Source: Acetobacter sp. UBA5411 (GTDB lineage: Bacteria > Pseudomonadota > Alphaproteobacteria > Acetobacterales > Acetobacteraceae). Taken from it: a stretch of DNA of 64,000 nucleotides. The notes beneath the pieces are model-generated. The model was not told the DNA's origin, searched no databases, and saw only the letters and a list, made by a program, of their open reading frames with translations. Of the stretch, positions 17,132 through 26,063 are shown piece by piece. A program made the position numbers and the translations under genes. Numbering within the stretch: position 1 is the stretch's first letter; every line of letters starts with the position of its first letter. The stretch spans positions 1 through 64,000 of the forward strand of contig NZ_DHNR01000019.1 in the NCBI RefSeq assembly GCF_002409645.1. Reading direction: 5' to 3'.

Positions 17132-18994
17132 TCACTCGCCGACTGCAGCACCTCCCGGATGACGATGGTCCGCACCCCCGGAGAGAAGCGTCTGCTCGTT
17201 GCGGTTGGCAGCGAGAGCACCCGTGACAATGCCTTCCGGCATGCCCCATGCCGCATGATCGCGGAACACATACCCCTGTTCGTTCAGAGCCTTCGCGACA
17301 GCGGTATCGACCGCGCCTTTTTCGACTTCAATGGTTGAAGGTTCCCACTGTTCATGAAAGCGCGGCAGATCAATGGCCTGCTGGATGTTCAGGTGATAGT
17401 CGATCACGCCGGTAATGACGGACAGCACGATGGTGGGGATGCGTGATCCGCCGGGACTGCCGATGACCATGACCGTCTTTCCGTCTTTGGAAACGATGGT
17501 TGGCGTCATGGACGAAAGAGGTGTCTTGCCGGGCTGGATGGCGTTCGCCTGACTGCCGACGATGCCGAACATGTTGGGCGCACCGGGTTTGGCGGAGAAA
17601 TCATCCATCTCGTCGTTCAGGAAAAAACCCGTTCCCGGCGCGATGACCCGTGCGCCAAACCATCCGTTGAGTGTGTAGGTGGTGGAAACGGCTAGTCCGG
17701 AAGAATCCATGACCGAAAATTGCGTGGTTTCGTGTTTTTCCCTGTTGACAGAAGGCGAGGAGGGCGCTGTGGACGTGGCGGGAACAGGAGAACCTGCTGT
17801 CAGGGTCTCTGAGTTTACAGCGCCGGACTGTGGTAAGGCCCTACGGATCTGCACGGCATAGACCGGGTCAAGCAGATGATCGACGGGATTGGCGACAAAA
17901 GCCGGATCACCCAGATCGCGCCGATCTGAATAGGCGTGACGCATGGCTTCGATCTGCTGACGGAGCGCTGGGGTGCTGTGTAGTCCTTCTGCGCCAAGAT
18001 CATAGCCGGACAGGATCGTCAGCATTTCACACAGAGCAATGCCGCCGCCGCTCGGTGGGGGTGCCGTGTCGATGTGATAGCCGCGATAGGAGCAGGCCAG
18101 CGGCGGCATGACGCGAGGTTTGTAACGACCGAAATCTGCCATTTCCAGAATGCCGCCATTACGTTTGCTGGCGTCGACTACCCGACGGGCTATGCTGCCT
18201 TTGTAAAAGACATCCTCACCGTGACGAGAGATTTCTGAAAGGGAGTTGGCGAGATCGGTCTGCACAAGACGATCGCCGGGACGGAAGGACTGACCGTCCG
18301 GTCGCAGAAAGATCCTGCTGACAACAGGATCAGCGTGGAATTCCTTTTCAAAGGGACGAAGCAGGGCGACGTCGCCTTCCTCCAGAACAAAGCCTTCTCG
18401 TGCCAGACGAATGGCGGGTTCCATGAGTTTGGCGCGGGAGAGATGCCCCCAGCGTTGCCTTACATATTCAAGGCCAGCCACGGTTCCTGGAACGGCCACA
18501 GCTTTCCACCCAGCCGTCGAGAGGCCGGGGATGACCTGTCCATTAGCGTCCTGAAACATGTTCGGCGTAGAAGCGAGTGGCGCTTTTTCACGGAAATCGA
18601 TGAAAACTGCCTGTCCCTGACGTGGCTTCAGAACCATGAAGCCGCCACCACCAATATTGCCTGCCGCCGGGTAAACCACGGCGAGCGCATAACCTACGGC
18701 CACGGCGGCATCGGCGGCGTTGCCGCCCTGCGCCAGTATTTTCGCACCAACTTCGGACGCGAGATGCTGCGCGGAGACCACCATTCCGTGGCGGCCCAGC
18801 ACGGGCTTGTCGGACGCAGGTGATTGCACGGATGCTGTATAGGCCAGTGGATCAGGCACACCAGCGGGGAGGGTAGAGGTCTGCGCCCAGCCATTGGTGG
18901 AGAAACTGAGGCAGGCGATGAGACCTGTCGTGAAGACGAAAGGCTGCGCGTATTTCTTCCGTGAGAGGATACGGACTACGACGGAAGGCAACAC
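17132..18994 (-). CDS. ggt: Gamma-glutamyltransferase (gamma-glutamyltranspeptidase)
   Basis: Periplasmic enzyme that hydrolyses glutathione or transfers its gamma-glutamyl group. It is made as a proenzyme that cuts itself before the nucleophile Thr in HETTQFSV. About 620 residues: a signal peptide (RKKYAQPFVFTTGLIACL, cleavage near GWAQ), the large subunit with GGNAADAAVA and GNIGGGGFMV, and the small subunit with NDEMDDF and SSMTPTIV. The start is uncertain: GTG at 18994 has CAGGA seven bases upstream; a GTG at 19060 would add 22 residues before the signal. It ends with GGADHRHPGGAA, close to the typical C-terminus. Confidence 0.94.
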   Translation of the reverse strand: MLPSVVVRILSRKKYAQPFVFTTGLIACLSFSTNGWAQTSTLPAGVPDPLAYTASVQSPASDKPVLGRHGMVVSAQHLASEVGAKILAQGGNAADAAVAVGYALAVVYPAAGNIGGGGFMVLKPRQGQAVFIDFREKAPLASTPNMFQDANGQVIPGLSTAGWKAVAVPGTVAGLEYVRQRWGHLSRAKLMEPAIRLAREGFVLEEGDVALLRPFEKEFHADPVVSRIFLRPDGQSFRPGDRLVQTDLANSLSEISRHGEDVFYKGSIARRVVDASKRNGGILEMADFGRYKPRVMPPLACSYRGYHIDTAPPPSGGGIALCEMLTILSGYDLGAEGLHSTPALRQQIEAMRHAYSDRRDLGDPAFVANPVDHLLDPVYAVQIRRALPQSGAVNSETLTAGSPVPATSTAPSSPSVNREKHETTQFSVMDSSGLAVSTTYTLNGWFGARVIAPGTGFFLNDEMDDFSAKPGAPNMFGIVGSQANAIQPGKTPLSSMTPTIVSKDGKTVMVIGSPGGSRIPTIVLSVITGVIDYHLNIQQAIDLPRFHEQWEPSTIEVEKGAVDTAVAKALNEQGYVFRDHAAWGMPEGIVTGALAANRNEQTLLSGGADHRHPGGAAVGE

Positions 18995-19077
18995 GGCACG
19001 ATCCTGCTTCAATGAAAAATGATGAGAGGTCAGAAGACTTTCAAAAGTCGTCTGAGGCACGCTCTTTTAAATCATGA

Positions 19078-19220
19078 AAGGTTTCTGGTGAAGCGTTTTC
19101 AGGAAGACTTTGGGAGCTGCTTTTTGAAAAACAGTGGCTGCATCTGTTTTATTGACCGATCGCTATGCGCAAAGGTTTCTGGCGGTTGTTTTTGCTTCCA
19201 ACAAAAACAACCGCCAGAAA
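19078..19220. repeat. Hairpin-rich intergenic element with a perfect 19-base inverted repeat
   Basis: Positions 19176-19194 and 19202-19220 form a perfect 19-pair inverted repeat with a 7-base loop; the arm reads TTTCTGGCGGTTGTTTTTG. A second, weaker hairpin-like segment (CTGCTTTTTGAAAAACAG) lies at about 19119-19137. The block has the look of the interspersed palindromic repeats seen in acetic acid bacterial intergenic DNA, but I could not compare copies. It may also end map transcription on the minus strand. Confidence 0.6.
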
Positions 19221-19261
19221 TTCTTTGTATCAGCTAAAAGTTTCAGCTTCTGAAAAGCCGA

Positions 19262-20065
19262 TCACGCGCCGTAGGGAGGCCGCTTATAACCTTTGGGAGA
19301 GAGTGTAAAAATCTCATACCCGTTTTCCGTGACACCCAGCATATGCTCGAACTGCGCTGTCAGGGAGCGGTCACGGGTGACGGCTGTCCAGCCATCTTCA
19401 AGGATTTTCACTTCCGGTTTGCCGATATTGATCATCGGCTCGATGGTGAAAACCATGCCCGCTTTCAGTTCCAGACCAGTTCCCGGCTCACCATAGTGGA
19501 GAACATTCGGGGCACTGTGGAACGTGCGGCCAATACCGTGACCACAGAAATCTTCAACAACCGAATAGCGATTCTTTTCAGCGAGAACCTGAATGGCATG
19601 GCCGATGTCACCCAGCGTTGCGCCCGGTCGCACCTGTTCGATGCCGGCCATCATGCAGTCATAGGTCACATCGATAAGCTTTTCGGCCTTTTTGGGGGCT
19701 TTTCCTGCGATATACATGCGGCTGGTGTCGCCGTACCATCCATCAAGTATGCAGGTAACGTCGATGTTCAGGATGTCCCCGTCCAGCAGCTTACGATCAC
19801 CCGGGATGCCGTGACATACGACATGGTTGATCGAGATGCAGGAGGATTTTGGATAGCCGCGATAGCCGAGTGTCGCCGGTGTCGCGTTATTCTTGAGTGT
19901 GAATTCGTGGATGATAGTGTCGAGTTCACCTGTCGTCACACCCGGACGCACATGCTCGGTGATCATATCCAGCGTTTCGGCAGCCAGTTTTCCTGCGGCG
20001 CGCAGACCCTGAAAGTCTGCCTCAGTGTGCAGGACAATACCGTTGCGTGCTGATTTACCCTCCAT
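19262..20065 (-). CDS. map: Methionine aminopeptidase, type I
   Basis: Removes the initiator Met from nascent proteins; a cytosolic dinuclear metalloenzyme. The 267 residues carry the five metal ligands in order: Asp in LNIDVTC, Asp in YGDTSRMY, His in CGHGIGRTFH, Glu in FTIEPM and Glu in QFEHML. The ATG at 20065 has GGGAGAGG directly upstream, so the longer upstream reading is rejected. Confidence 0.97.
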   Translation of the reverse strand: MEGKSARNGIVLHTEADFQGLRAAGKLAAETLDMITEHVRPGVTTGELDTIIHEFTLKNNATPATLGYRGYPKSSCISINHVVCHGIPGDRKLLDGDILNIDVTCILDGWYGDTSRMYIAGKAPKKAEKLIDVTYDCMMAGIEQVRPGATLGDIGHAIQVLAEKNRYSVVEDFCGHGIGRTFHSAPNVLHYGEPGTGLELKAGMVFTIEPMINIGKPEVKILEDGWTAVTRDRSLTAQFEHMLGVTENGYEIFTLSPKGYKRPPYGA

Positions 20066-20132
20066 CCTCTCCCTCGTTCTTAGCCTGTTGTGGGCGGACA
20101 ATGCCGCTTATGACACATCGGTGCAAGGGAAG

Positions 20133-20160
20133 GTGGTCCTGCTCTTGAGAACAGGACCAC
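20133..20160 (-). terminator. Hairpin after clpA
   Basis: GTGGTCCTG (20133-20141) pairs perfectly with CAGGACCAC (20152-20160). It lies just past the clpA stop and before the map start on the minus strand. No long T-run follows, so it may be an attenuating hairpin instead of a full terminator. Confidence 0.5.
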
Positions 20161-20168
20161 TCTTGTAT

Positions 20169-22526
20169 TCAGGATGAGAGGCCGTTCGTATCCTGCTTTT
20201 CCTCGCCTTCTTCCGGAGCCTCGGCAGCCGGGGAAGACGTGGAGTTCTCGAGATATTCGAACGAAAGCTCACCATCCTTGACGGAGATCTTGACCGCTCC
20301 GCCTTTTGTCAGGCGACCGAAAAGAAGCTCTTCGGACAGAGGTTTCTTGATCGAGTCCTGAATGACCCGGCCCAAAGGACGCGCGCCATACAGGCGATCG
20401 TAGCCGCGTTCCGCCAGCCACTCCTTGGCGGCGGACGACATCTCGATCGTGACGTTCCGATCCGCAAGCTGCGCTTCGAGCTGAAGCACGAACTTTTCGA
20501 CCACACGACCGACCGTTTCCGGCTGGAGATTGCCGAACGGGATGATCGCATCAAGACGGTTACGGAATTCCGGCGTGAACAGCCGCTTGATCGCTTCCTG
20601 ATCTTCGCCTTCACGGGTGTCACGCCCGAAACCGATGGCCTCCTTGCTCAGATCAGCCGCACCCGCATTGGTCGTCATGATGAGAATGACGTTGCGGAAA
20701 TCGACAGTCTTGCCGTTGTGGTCCGTCAGCTGTCCGTGATCCATAACCTGCAGAAGCACGTTATAGAGGTCCGGATGCGCCTTCTCGATTTCATCGAGGA
20801 GCAGGACAGCGTGCGGATGCTGATCCACAGCGTCCGTCAGCAGACCACCCTGATCGAAACCGACATAGCCTGGAGGTGCGCCAAGCAGTCGGGAAACGGA
20901 ATGGCGCTCCATGTATTCGGACATGTCGAACCGGATCAGCTCGATACCGAGAGTGGTAGCCAACTGGCGGGCCACTTCGGTCTTGCCGACGCCGGTCGGA
21001 CCGGAGAACAGATAGTTGCCGATCGGCTTCTCGGGTTCACGCAGGCCAGCACGAGCCAGCTTGATGGCGTCCGACAGTGTCTGGATGGCCTTGTCCTGAC
21101 CGAACACCATGTTCTTCAGGTCACGCTCCAGAGCCCGCAGCACTTCCTTGTCGTCAGCGGAGACGGTCTTGGCGGGGATACGGGCGATCTTGGCGATCGT
21201 GTCTTCCACGTCCTTGAGCGTGATGGTCTTCCGACGCTTGCTTTCAGGCAGAAGCATCCGGGACGCACCGGCCTCGTCAATGATGTCGATGGCTTTGTCC
21301 GGCAGCTTCCGGTCATGGATATATTTGACCGATAGCTCTACGGCCGCACGGATGGCGTCGTCCGTATAGCGGACCTTGTGATGCTTCTCGTAGTTTGTCT
21401 TCAGGCCACGAAGGATCTTCACGGCGTCATCGAGGTTCGGCTCTTCGACGTCGATCTTCTGGAAGCGACGGACGAGGGCGCGGTCTTTCTCGAAGTGCTG
21501 ACGGAATTCCTTGTAGGTCGTCGAGCCGATGCAGCGCAGCGTTCCGGCAGCCAGCGCAGGCTTCAGCAGGTTGGACGCATCCATCGCACCGCCGGATGTG
21601 GCACCCGCGCCGATGACAGTGTGAATTTCATCAATGAACAGGATACCGCCGGGATTCTGCTCAAGGTCGTGCACGACTGCCTTGAGACGCTCCTCAAAAT
21701 CGCCACGATAGCGCGTGCCTGCAAGCAGGGTGCCCATGTCGAGCGAGTAGATGGTGGCGTTCAGCAGAACTTCCGGAACGTCGCCTTCCACGATTCGTTT
21801 GGCCAGACCTTCGGCGATGGCCGTCTTGCCCACGCCGGGATCACCCACATAGAGCGGGTTGTTCTTTGTGCGGCGGCAGAGAATCTGAATGGTGCGTTCG
21901 ACTTCCGACTCACGGCCGATCAGGGAATCGATCTTGCCCTCGGCTGCCTTCTTGTTGAGATCGACGCAGTATGTTGCCAGAGCTTCGCCCGTCTTGGACG
22001 CGGAACCCCGGCCTTTTTCTTCGCCGCCGGTCTCGTCTTTTTCGGCCGAGCCGGTCGGCGCTCCGTTCGAGCTCCGTCGTACGGAGCGATCCGGTGCCTT
22101 GGCGATTCCGTGCGAAATGAAGTTGACCGCGTCGAGGCGCGTCATGTCCTGCAATTGCAGGAAGTAGACAGCATGGCTCTCGCGCTCGGCGAAGAGGGCA
22201 ACCAGTACATTGGCTCCCGTGACTTCGTCGCGACCGGTAGACTGCACATGAATGGCGGCACGCTGAATGACACGCTGAAATGCTGCGGTCGGCTTCGGCT
22301 CCGTCGTGCGTTCGGCAGTCAGACCTGCCAGATCCTTGTCGAGAAACTCGGTTAGATCCCCCCGGAGTTTATCCAGATCAACGCCGCAGGCCCGGAAAAC
22401 GGTTACCGCATCCGGGTCATCAATCAGAGCAATCAGAAGATGCTCAAGCGTTGCGTATTCATGATGCCGCTCACCCGCCAGCGTCAGTGCCCGGTGCAAC
22501 GTCTGTTCGAGATTGCGTGACAGCAT
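20169..22526 (-). CDS. clpA: ATP-dependent Clp protease ATP-binding subunit ClpA
   Basis: AAA+ unfoldase that delivers substrates to ClpP. The 785 residues comprise an N-domain (1-140), a first AAA module with Walker A GDPGVGKT (228-235) and Walker B ILFIDE (295-300), and a second module with Walker A GPTGVGKT (509-516) and DEIEKA. A ClpP-docking IGFG loop follows. ATG 22526 has AAGGAG ten bases upstream; a TTG two codons earlier is possible. No clpS is adjacent here, although it often is in proteobacteria. The C-terminus is acidic and low in complexity. Confidence 0.97.
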   Translation of the reverse strand: MLSRNLEQTLHRALTLAGERHHEYATLEHLLIALIDDPDAVTVFRACGVDLDKLRGDLTEFLDKDLAGLTAERTTEPKPTAAFQRVIQRAAIHVQSTGRDEVTGANVLVALFAERESHAVYFLQLQDMTRLDAVNFISHGIAKAPDRSVRRSSNGAPTGSAEKDETGGEEKGRGSASKTGEALATYCVDLNKKAAEGKIDSLIGRESEVERTIQILCRRTKNNPLYVGDPGVGKTAIAEGLAKRIVEGDVPEVLLNATIYSLDMGTLLAGTRYRGDFEERLKAVVHDLEQNPGGILFIDEIHTVIGAGATSGGAMDASNLLKPALAAGTLRCIGSTTYKEFRQHFEKDRALVRRFQKIDVEEPNLDDAVKILRGLKTNYEKHHKVRYTDDAIRAAVELSVKYIHDRKLPDKAIDIIDEAGASRMLLPESKRRKTITLKDVEDTIAKIARIPAKTVSADDKEVLRALERDLKNMVFGQDKAIQTLSDAIKLARAGLREPEKPIGNYLFSGPTGVGKTEVARQLATTLGIELIRFDMSEYMERHSVSRLLGAPPGYVGFDQGGLLTDAVDQHPHAVLLLDEIEKAHPDLYNVLLQVMDHGQLTDHNGKTVDFRNVILIMTTNAGAADLSKEAIGFGRDTREGEDQEAIKRLFTPEFRNRLDAIIPFGNLQPETVGRVVEKFVLQLEAQLADRNVTIEMSSAAKEWLAERGYDRLYGARPLGRVIQDSIKKPLSEELLFGRLTKGGAVKISVKDGELSFEYLENSTSSPAAEAPEEGEEKQDTNGLSS

Positions 22527-22830
22527 GATCAAGACACTCCTTTCGCCGTCTGGCGTATAAGGCCACGCTGCCTGAACGTGACCCTGTCACCATATTTGGG
22601 CTGTTCCGAAAGAAATGCCAGCCATAAGACGGGCCGCTGCGGAAAAAATTTCATGACCCGGTCACTTGCTCGAGAGAAATCCGAGGAAAACGCTTATCTC
22701 CTGATCCTGAAACAATGAGGTTTATAAGCTGTTAGGAAGAGGAAAGCGCAGAGAGGTGTGAATGGATGCAATAAAATTTGTGTCTGAATGGCTTTGCGTG
22801 GGGCAGGGGCGTGTGTTATTCAATTTGACG
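22527..22830. other. Gene-free spacer with ffs promoter signals
   Basis: No gene is visible in this 304-base spacer. TTTGCG (22793-22798) and TATTCA (22817-22822), 18 bases apart, could be the -35 and -10 of the SRP RNA gene, which begins about eight bases later. The near-palindrome TGACCCGGTCACT (22654-22666) also occurs at 37273-37285. Confidence 0.35.
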
Positions 22831-22924
22831 GGAGATCTGTGACGGACGGGCGCCTTGCCAACCCGGTCAGATCCGGAAGGAAGCAGCCGCAGTAAGTTTT
22901 GCTCGGGTTGTTGCAGGTCTCTCA
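22831..22924 (+). ncRNA. ffs: Signal recognition particle RNA (small bacterial 4.5S type)
   Basis: The invariant domain IV core GTCAGATCCGGAAGGAAGC is present (tip loop GGAA and the asymmetric internal loop AGCAGCC). The outer stem GAGATCTG (22832-22839) pairs with CAGGTCTC (22914-22921) with one G-U pair, giving one hairpin of about 94 bases. It lies directly upstream of dnaX, the usual alphaproteobacterial arrangement. It forms SRP with Ffh for membrane-protein targeting. The end positions are estimated from pairing. Confidence 0.93.
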
Positions 22925-23015
22925 CCTTCCTTTGAACAGGAAATCAGATCCGCTACAGAGGCTGTTTAAGCCCGGCTGCAAGCCTGCGCGGGCTGAAAGC
23001 GGATTGGCTGGAACT

Positions 23016-25028
23016 ATGCCTGACAGTGATAGAGAGGCAGACGACGATCTGCCATTGCCACCAAGTGAGGGCATGGGACTCTTTTTCGGCGAAGCGCCGG
23101 AAGCGTCAGACCCGACCAGCGTCTCATCTCAAGACGTTGTGGCTGATCGGCCAGCAGTATTGCCTGCAAAACTTTCTCCAGAAGAATCTGCAAAGCCCGC
23201 TGCGGCCTATCGCGTTCTCGCACGTAAATATCGACCCGCGACCCTCGACCAGCTGATCGGGCAGGACGCGCTTGTCCGCACGCTTAGAAACGCCTTTGCA
23301 GTGGGCCGCGTCGCACACGCCTTCATGCTCACCGGTGTTCGCGGAGTGGGCAAGACCACCACCGCCCGAATCATTGCCCGTGGCCTCAACTGCGTCGGTG
23401 TTGACGGTAAAGGTGGTCCGACAGCGGATCCTTGCGGTGTCTGTCCGAACTGCGTCGCCATTCTGGCTGACCGACACCCCGATGTGCTGGAAATGGACGC
23501 CGCGTCCCGCACCGGTGTTGATGATGTCCGCGAGATTATCGAGGCCTGTCATTTCCGCCCGATTCAGGGACGCATGAAAGTCTTCATCGTCGATGAAGTG
23601 CACATGCTGTCCCGCAATGCTTTCAATGCGCTGCTGAAAACGCTGGAAGAACCGCCGCCGCAGGTCACATTCATCTTTGCCACGACCGAACTGCGGAAAG
23701 TGCCGATCACGGTGCTGTCCCGTTGCCAGCGATTCGATCTTCGTCGTGTCTCCCAGTCTGAGCTGCTCTCTTTTTTTACGGGCATTGTCGAAAAGGAGTG
23801 TGTCTCTGCTGAGCAGGAGGCTCTGAAACTCATTGCTCGCGCGGCTGATGGTTCGGTGCGTGATGGTCTGTCCTTGCTGGATCAGGCGATCGCGCAGGGT
23901 GCCGGCACGCAAGGAGCGAGCGACGGCAGTGTTACGGAAGTTGGCGTCGCGGCGATGCTGGGTCTGTCCGATCGCGCGGCGATCTTTGATCTGTTCGACT
24001 GTCTGATGCGCGGCAATGTGACGGAAGCGATCCGGCTTTCCGACAATATGTATGACCGGGGTAATGATCCTGGGCTGATGCTGCGTGATCTGGCCGAACT
24101 GACGCACACGGTCACGCGTCTGAAAACCGTTCGCGGACTGGAAGACACGCTTGAACTGCCGGAAATGGAGCGGACAAGAGGCGCTGCCTTCGCGAGTTCC
24201 CTGTCGCTCTCTACATTGTCTCGTCTCTGGCAGATGCTTCTGAAGGGAATTTCGGAAGTCGACGACGCGCCGTTGCGTCGTGAGGCGGCGGAGATGGTGC
24301 TGATCCGTCTCTGTCATGCCGCGACCATGCCGCCTCCGGAAGAGTTGCTGAAAAAACTGCGCTCTAGCGAAGTCGCACCGGTTGCCGCTCCCGTAAATCG
24401 GGCGGCGGATGACGGACGGGATGCTCCCCGCGCCATGATGTCATCGCCCGATGACGGCGGAAGCAGGCGTCAGAGAGTCGCCAATGAGCGATGGGGTGAC
24501 GTTGGAGAAGGGAGCTCCGAGCCGATCCCGTTGGCGAGGGCCTCTGCTCCGTCAGGCCCGCAACCACCACGCAGCTGGCGTGAGCTGGTGGCCTTTGTGA
24601 AGGATAACCGCGAGGCGACCCTGCACGGCCACCTGTGTCACTCCACGCATCTGGTGACATTTTCTCCGCCGCTGGTTGAGGTGCGTATCGACAGCCCGGC
24701 TCCCCCGGACCTTGTAAAACGGTTGCAGGAAATGCTCCGTGCAAGCTTTGGGAGCGAGTGGGTGGTGCGAACCGCCGAGGCGCAGGGCGAGCCGACACTG
24801 GCTGAGCAGAGCGCCGAGATCATTCAGCTTCATAACCGCCGCTCGTCAAACCACCCGCTGGTGCAAGCGATTCTTGGTGTGTTTCCGGATGCCGAACTGG
24901 GCGATGTGCGGGACCACACGCTCGACGACCATTACGGGTTGCCTCCCGAAGATTTCGGATCGCTGGATGCTGGGCCGCTGGCAATAGGGCTTGACCCGGA
25001 ACTGGACGCCCCCGAAGAACAGGACTGA
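23016..25028 (+). CDS. dnaX: DNA polymerase III subunits gamma/tau
   Basis: Clamp-loader ATPase and replisome organiser. The 670 residues show Walker A GVRGVGKT (107-114), the zinc Cys cluster CGVCPNC, DEVHMLS, and sensor LSRCQRF. The AAA core is preceded by about 64 extra acidic residues compared with E. coli, where the core begins at once. The ATG at 23016 is used; longer readings would run back into the SRP RNA. At codons 446-447 an A6 run (24351-24356) could allow a -1 shift to a TAG at 24365-24367, giving a 450-residue gamma-like product (inference). It is followed by ybaB and recR. Confidence 0.97.
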   Translation: MPDSDREADDDLPLPPSEGMGLFFGEAPEASDPTSVSSQDVVADRPAVLPAKLSPEESAKPAAAYRVLARKYRPATLDQLIGQDALVRTLRNAFAVGRVAHAFMLTGVRGVGKTTTARIIARGLNCVGVDGKGGPTADPCGVCPNCVAILADRHPDVLEMDAASRTGVDDVREIIEACHFRPIQGRMKVFIVDEVHMLSRNAFNALLKTLEEPPPQVTFIFATTELRKVPITVLSRCQRFDLRRVSQSELLSFFTGIVEKECVSAEQEALKLIARAADGSVRDGLSLLDQAIAQGAGTQGASDGSVTEVGVAAMLGLSDRAAIFDLFDCLMRGNVTEAIRLSDNMYDRGNDPGLMLRDLAELTHTVTRLKTVRGLEDTLELPEMERTRGAAFASSLSLSTLSRLWQMLLKGISEVDDAPLRREAAEMVLIRLCHAATMPPPEELLKKLRSSEVAPVAAPVNRAADDGRDAPRAMMSSPDDGGSRRQRVANERWGDVGEGSSEPIPLARASAPSGPQPPRSWRELVAFVKDNREATLHGHLCHSTHLVTFSPPLVEVRIDSPAPPDLVKRLQEMLRASFGSEWVVRTAEAQGEPTLAEQSAEIIQLHNRRSSNHPLVQAILGVFPDAELGDVRDHTLDDHYGLPPEDFGSLDAGPLAIGLDPELDAPEEQD

Positions 25029-25093
25029 CAGTTTGATGCTGGTCGGGTCACGCTCGTGGCCGCCAGTCATCGTGTATGCAGGGATGATTGAAC

Positions 25094-25417
25094 ATGAAAA
25101 ATCTTGCCGGACTGATGAAGCAGGCTTCGCAGATGCAGTCGAAGATGGAAGAAATGCAGGCCAGTCTTGAGAAAATCGAGATTCAGGGCAATGCCGGTGC
25201 GGGCATGGTAACCGTGACGCTGAGCGGAAAGGGTGACCTGAAAGCGATCACGATCGATCCGAAGCTGGCAGACCCGACTGAGATGGAAATGTTGCAGGAT
25301 CTGATCGTCGCTGCCTGTGCGGATGCGAAGGCGCGTCTCGACAAGACGGCTTCTGAAGAAATGCAGAAGGTCACGGGTGGCCTGAACCTGCCGCCAGGGC
25401 TGAAGCTGCCGTTCTGA
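25094..25417 (+). CDS. YbaB/EbfC family nucleoid-associated protein
   Basis: Small DNA-binding protein of 107 residues forming a tweezer-like dimer. It has the family layout: N-terminal helix MKNLAGLMKQASQMQSKMEE, the strand GNAGAGMVTVTLSGKGDL, then a C-terminal helix and GLNLPPGLKLPF. The ATG at 25094 gives the usual Met-Lys-Asn-Leu start; a TTG two codons earlier is unlikely. It is part of the conserved dnaX-ybaB-recR order, linking it with replication and repair. Confidence 0.95.
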   Translation: MKNLAGLMKQASQMQSKMEEMQASLEKIEIQGNAGAGMVTVTLSGKGDLKAITIDPKLADPTEMEMLQDLIVAACADAKARLDKTASEEMQKVTGGLNLPPGLKLPF

Positions 25418-25441
25418 GCCACGGTAGTCCGGTCTTAACGG

Positions 25442-26035
25442 ATGGCTGTTGCCGATATTGATCACCTCATTGGTCTGATTGCCCGCCTGCCGGGGCTTGG
25501 TCCCCGGTCGGCGCGACGAGTGGCGCTGGCGTTGTTGCGTGATCCGCAGCGCCGGATGCTTCCGTTGGCGCGTGCAATGGAAAGCGCCGCAATGTCGGTG
25601 AAGACCTGCTCCGTCTGCGGGAATCTCGACGTGACCGATCCTTGTCGGATCTGTGCCGATCCCGACCGTCCGCATGATATTGTGTGCGTTGTTGAAACCG
25701 TCAGCGACCTGTGGGCGTTGGAGAGAGCCGGTGCTCATCGTGGAGTCTATCAGGTGCTCGGCGGTGTGTTGTCAGCGCTCAAGGGTATTGGTCCGGAAGA
25801 TCTGAACGTCGGCTCCCTGTTCGAACGGTTGAGGGATGGCTCCGTAAAGGAAGTCATTCTGGCTCTTGGTTCCACCGTGGAGGGAGCAACGACCATGTAC
25901 TGGTTGCAGGAAAAGATTGCGCCTTACGACGTGGTGGTCAGCCGGGTGGCGCAAGGTGTGCCGATGGGGGGTGCGCTCGATGTGCTGGATGACGGCACAC
26001 TGGCGGCGGCGGTGAGCGCCAGACGACTGATATAA
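25442..26035 (+). CDS. recR: Recombination protein RecR
   Basis: Works with RecF and RecO to load RecA at gaps. The 197 residues have an N-terminal helix-hairpin-helix (LIARLPGLGPRSARRVALALL), a C4 zinc finger (CSVCGNLDVTDPCRIC), and a Toprim domain with VCVVETVSDLWALE. The start lies 24 bases after the ybaB stop, on the same transcript. Confidence 0.97.
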   Translation: MAVADIDHLIGLIARLPGLGPRSARRVALALLRDPQRRMLPLARAMESAAMSVKTCSVCGNLDVTDPCRICADPDRPHDIVCVVETVSDLWALERAGAHRGVYQVLGGVLSALKGIGPEDLNVGSLFERLRDGSVKEVILALGSTVEGATTMYWLQEKIAPYDVVVSRVAQGVPMGGALDVLDDGTLAAAVSARRLI

Positions 26036-26063
26036 AACGCCTGACAGAGTGATGAGAGACGGT

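Noticed and set aside
18995..19060. Longer ggt start (GTG 19060)
   Set aside because: Would place 22 more residues before the signal peptide and lacks a good ribosome site, though it cannot be fully excluded.
19019..19237. 72-codon plus-strand frame between ggt and map
   Set aside because: Runs through the hairpin element and the ggt 5' end; composition is that of non-coding DNA.
22899..23015. Longer dnaX start inside the SRP RNA
   Set aside because: The extra residues come from SRP RNA and spacer sequence; ATG 23016 is a better start.
23124..24317. 397-codon open frame opposite dnaX
   Set aside because: Antisense to the conserved clamp-loader core; composition (Arg/His/Gln-rich) is typical of a shadow frame.
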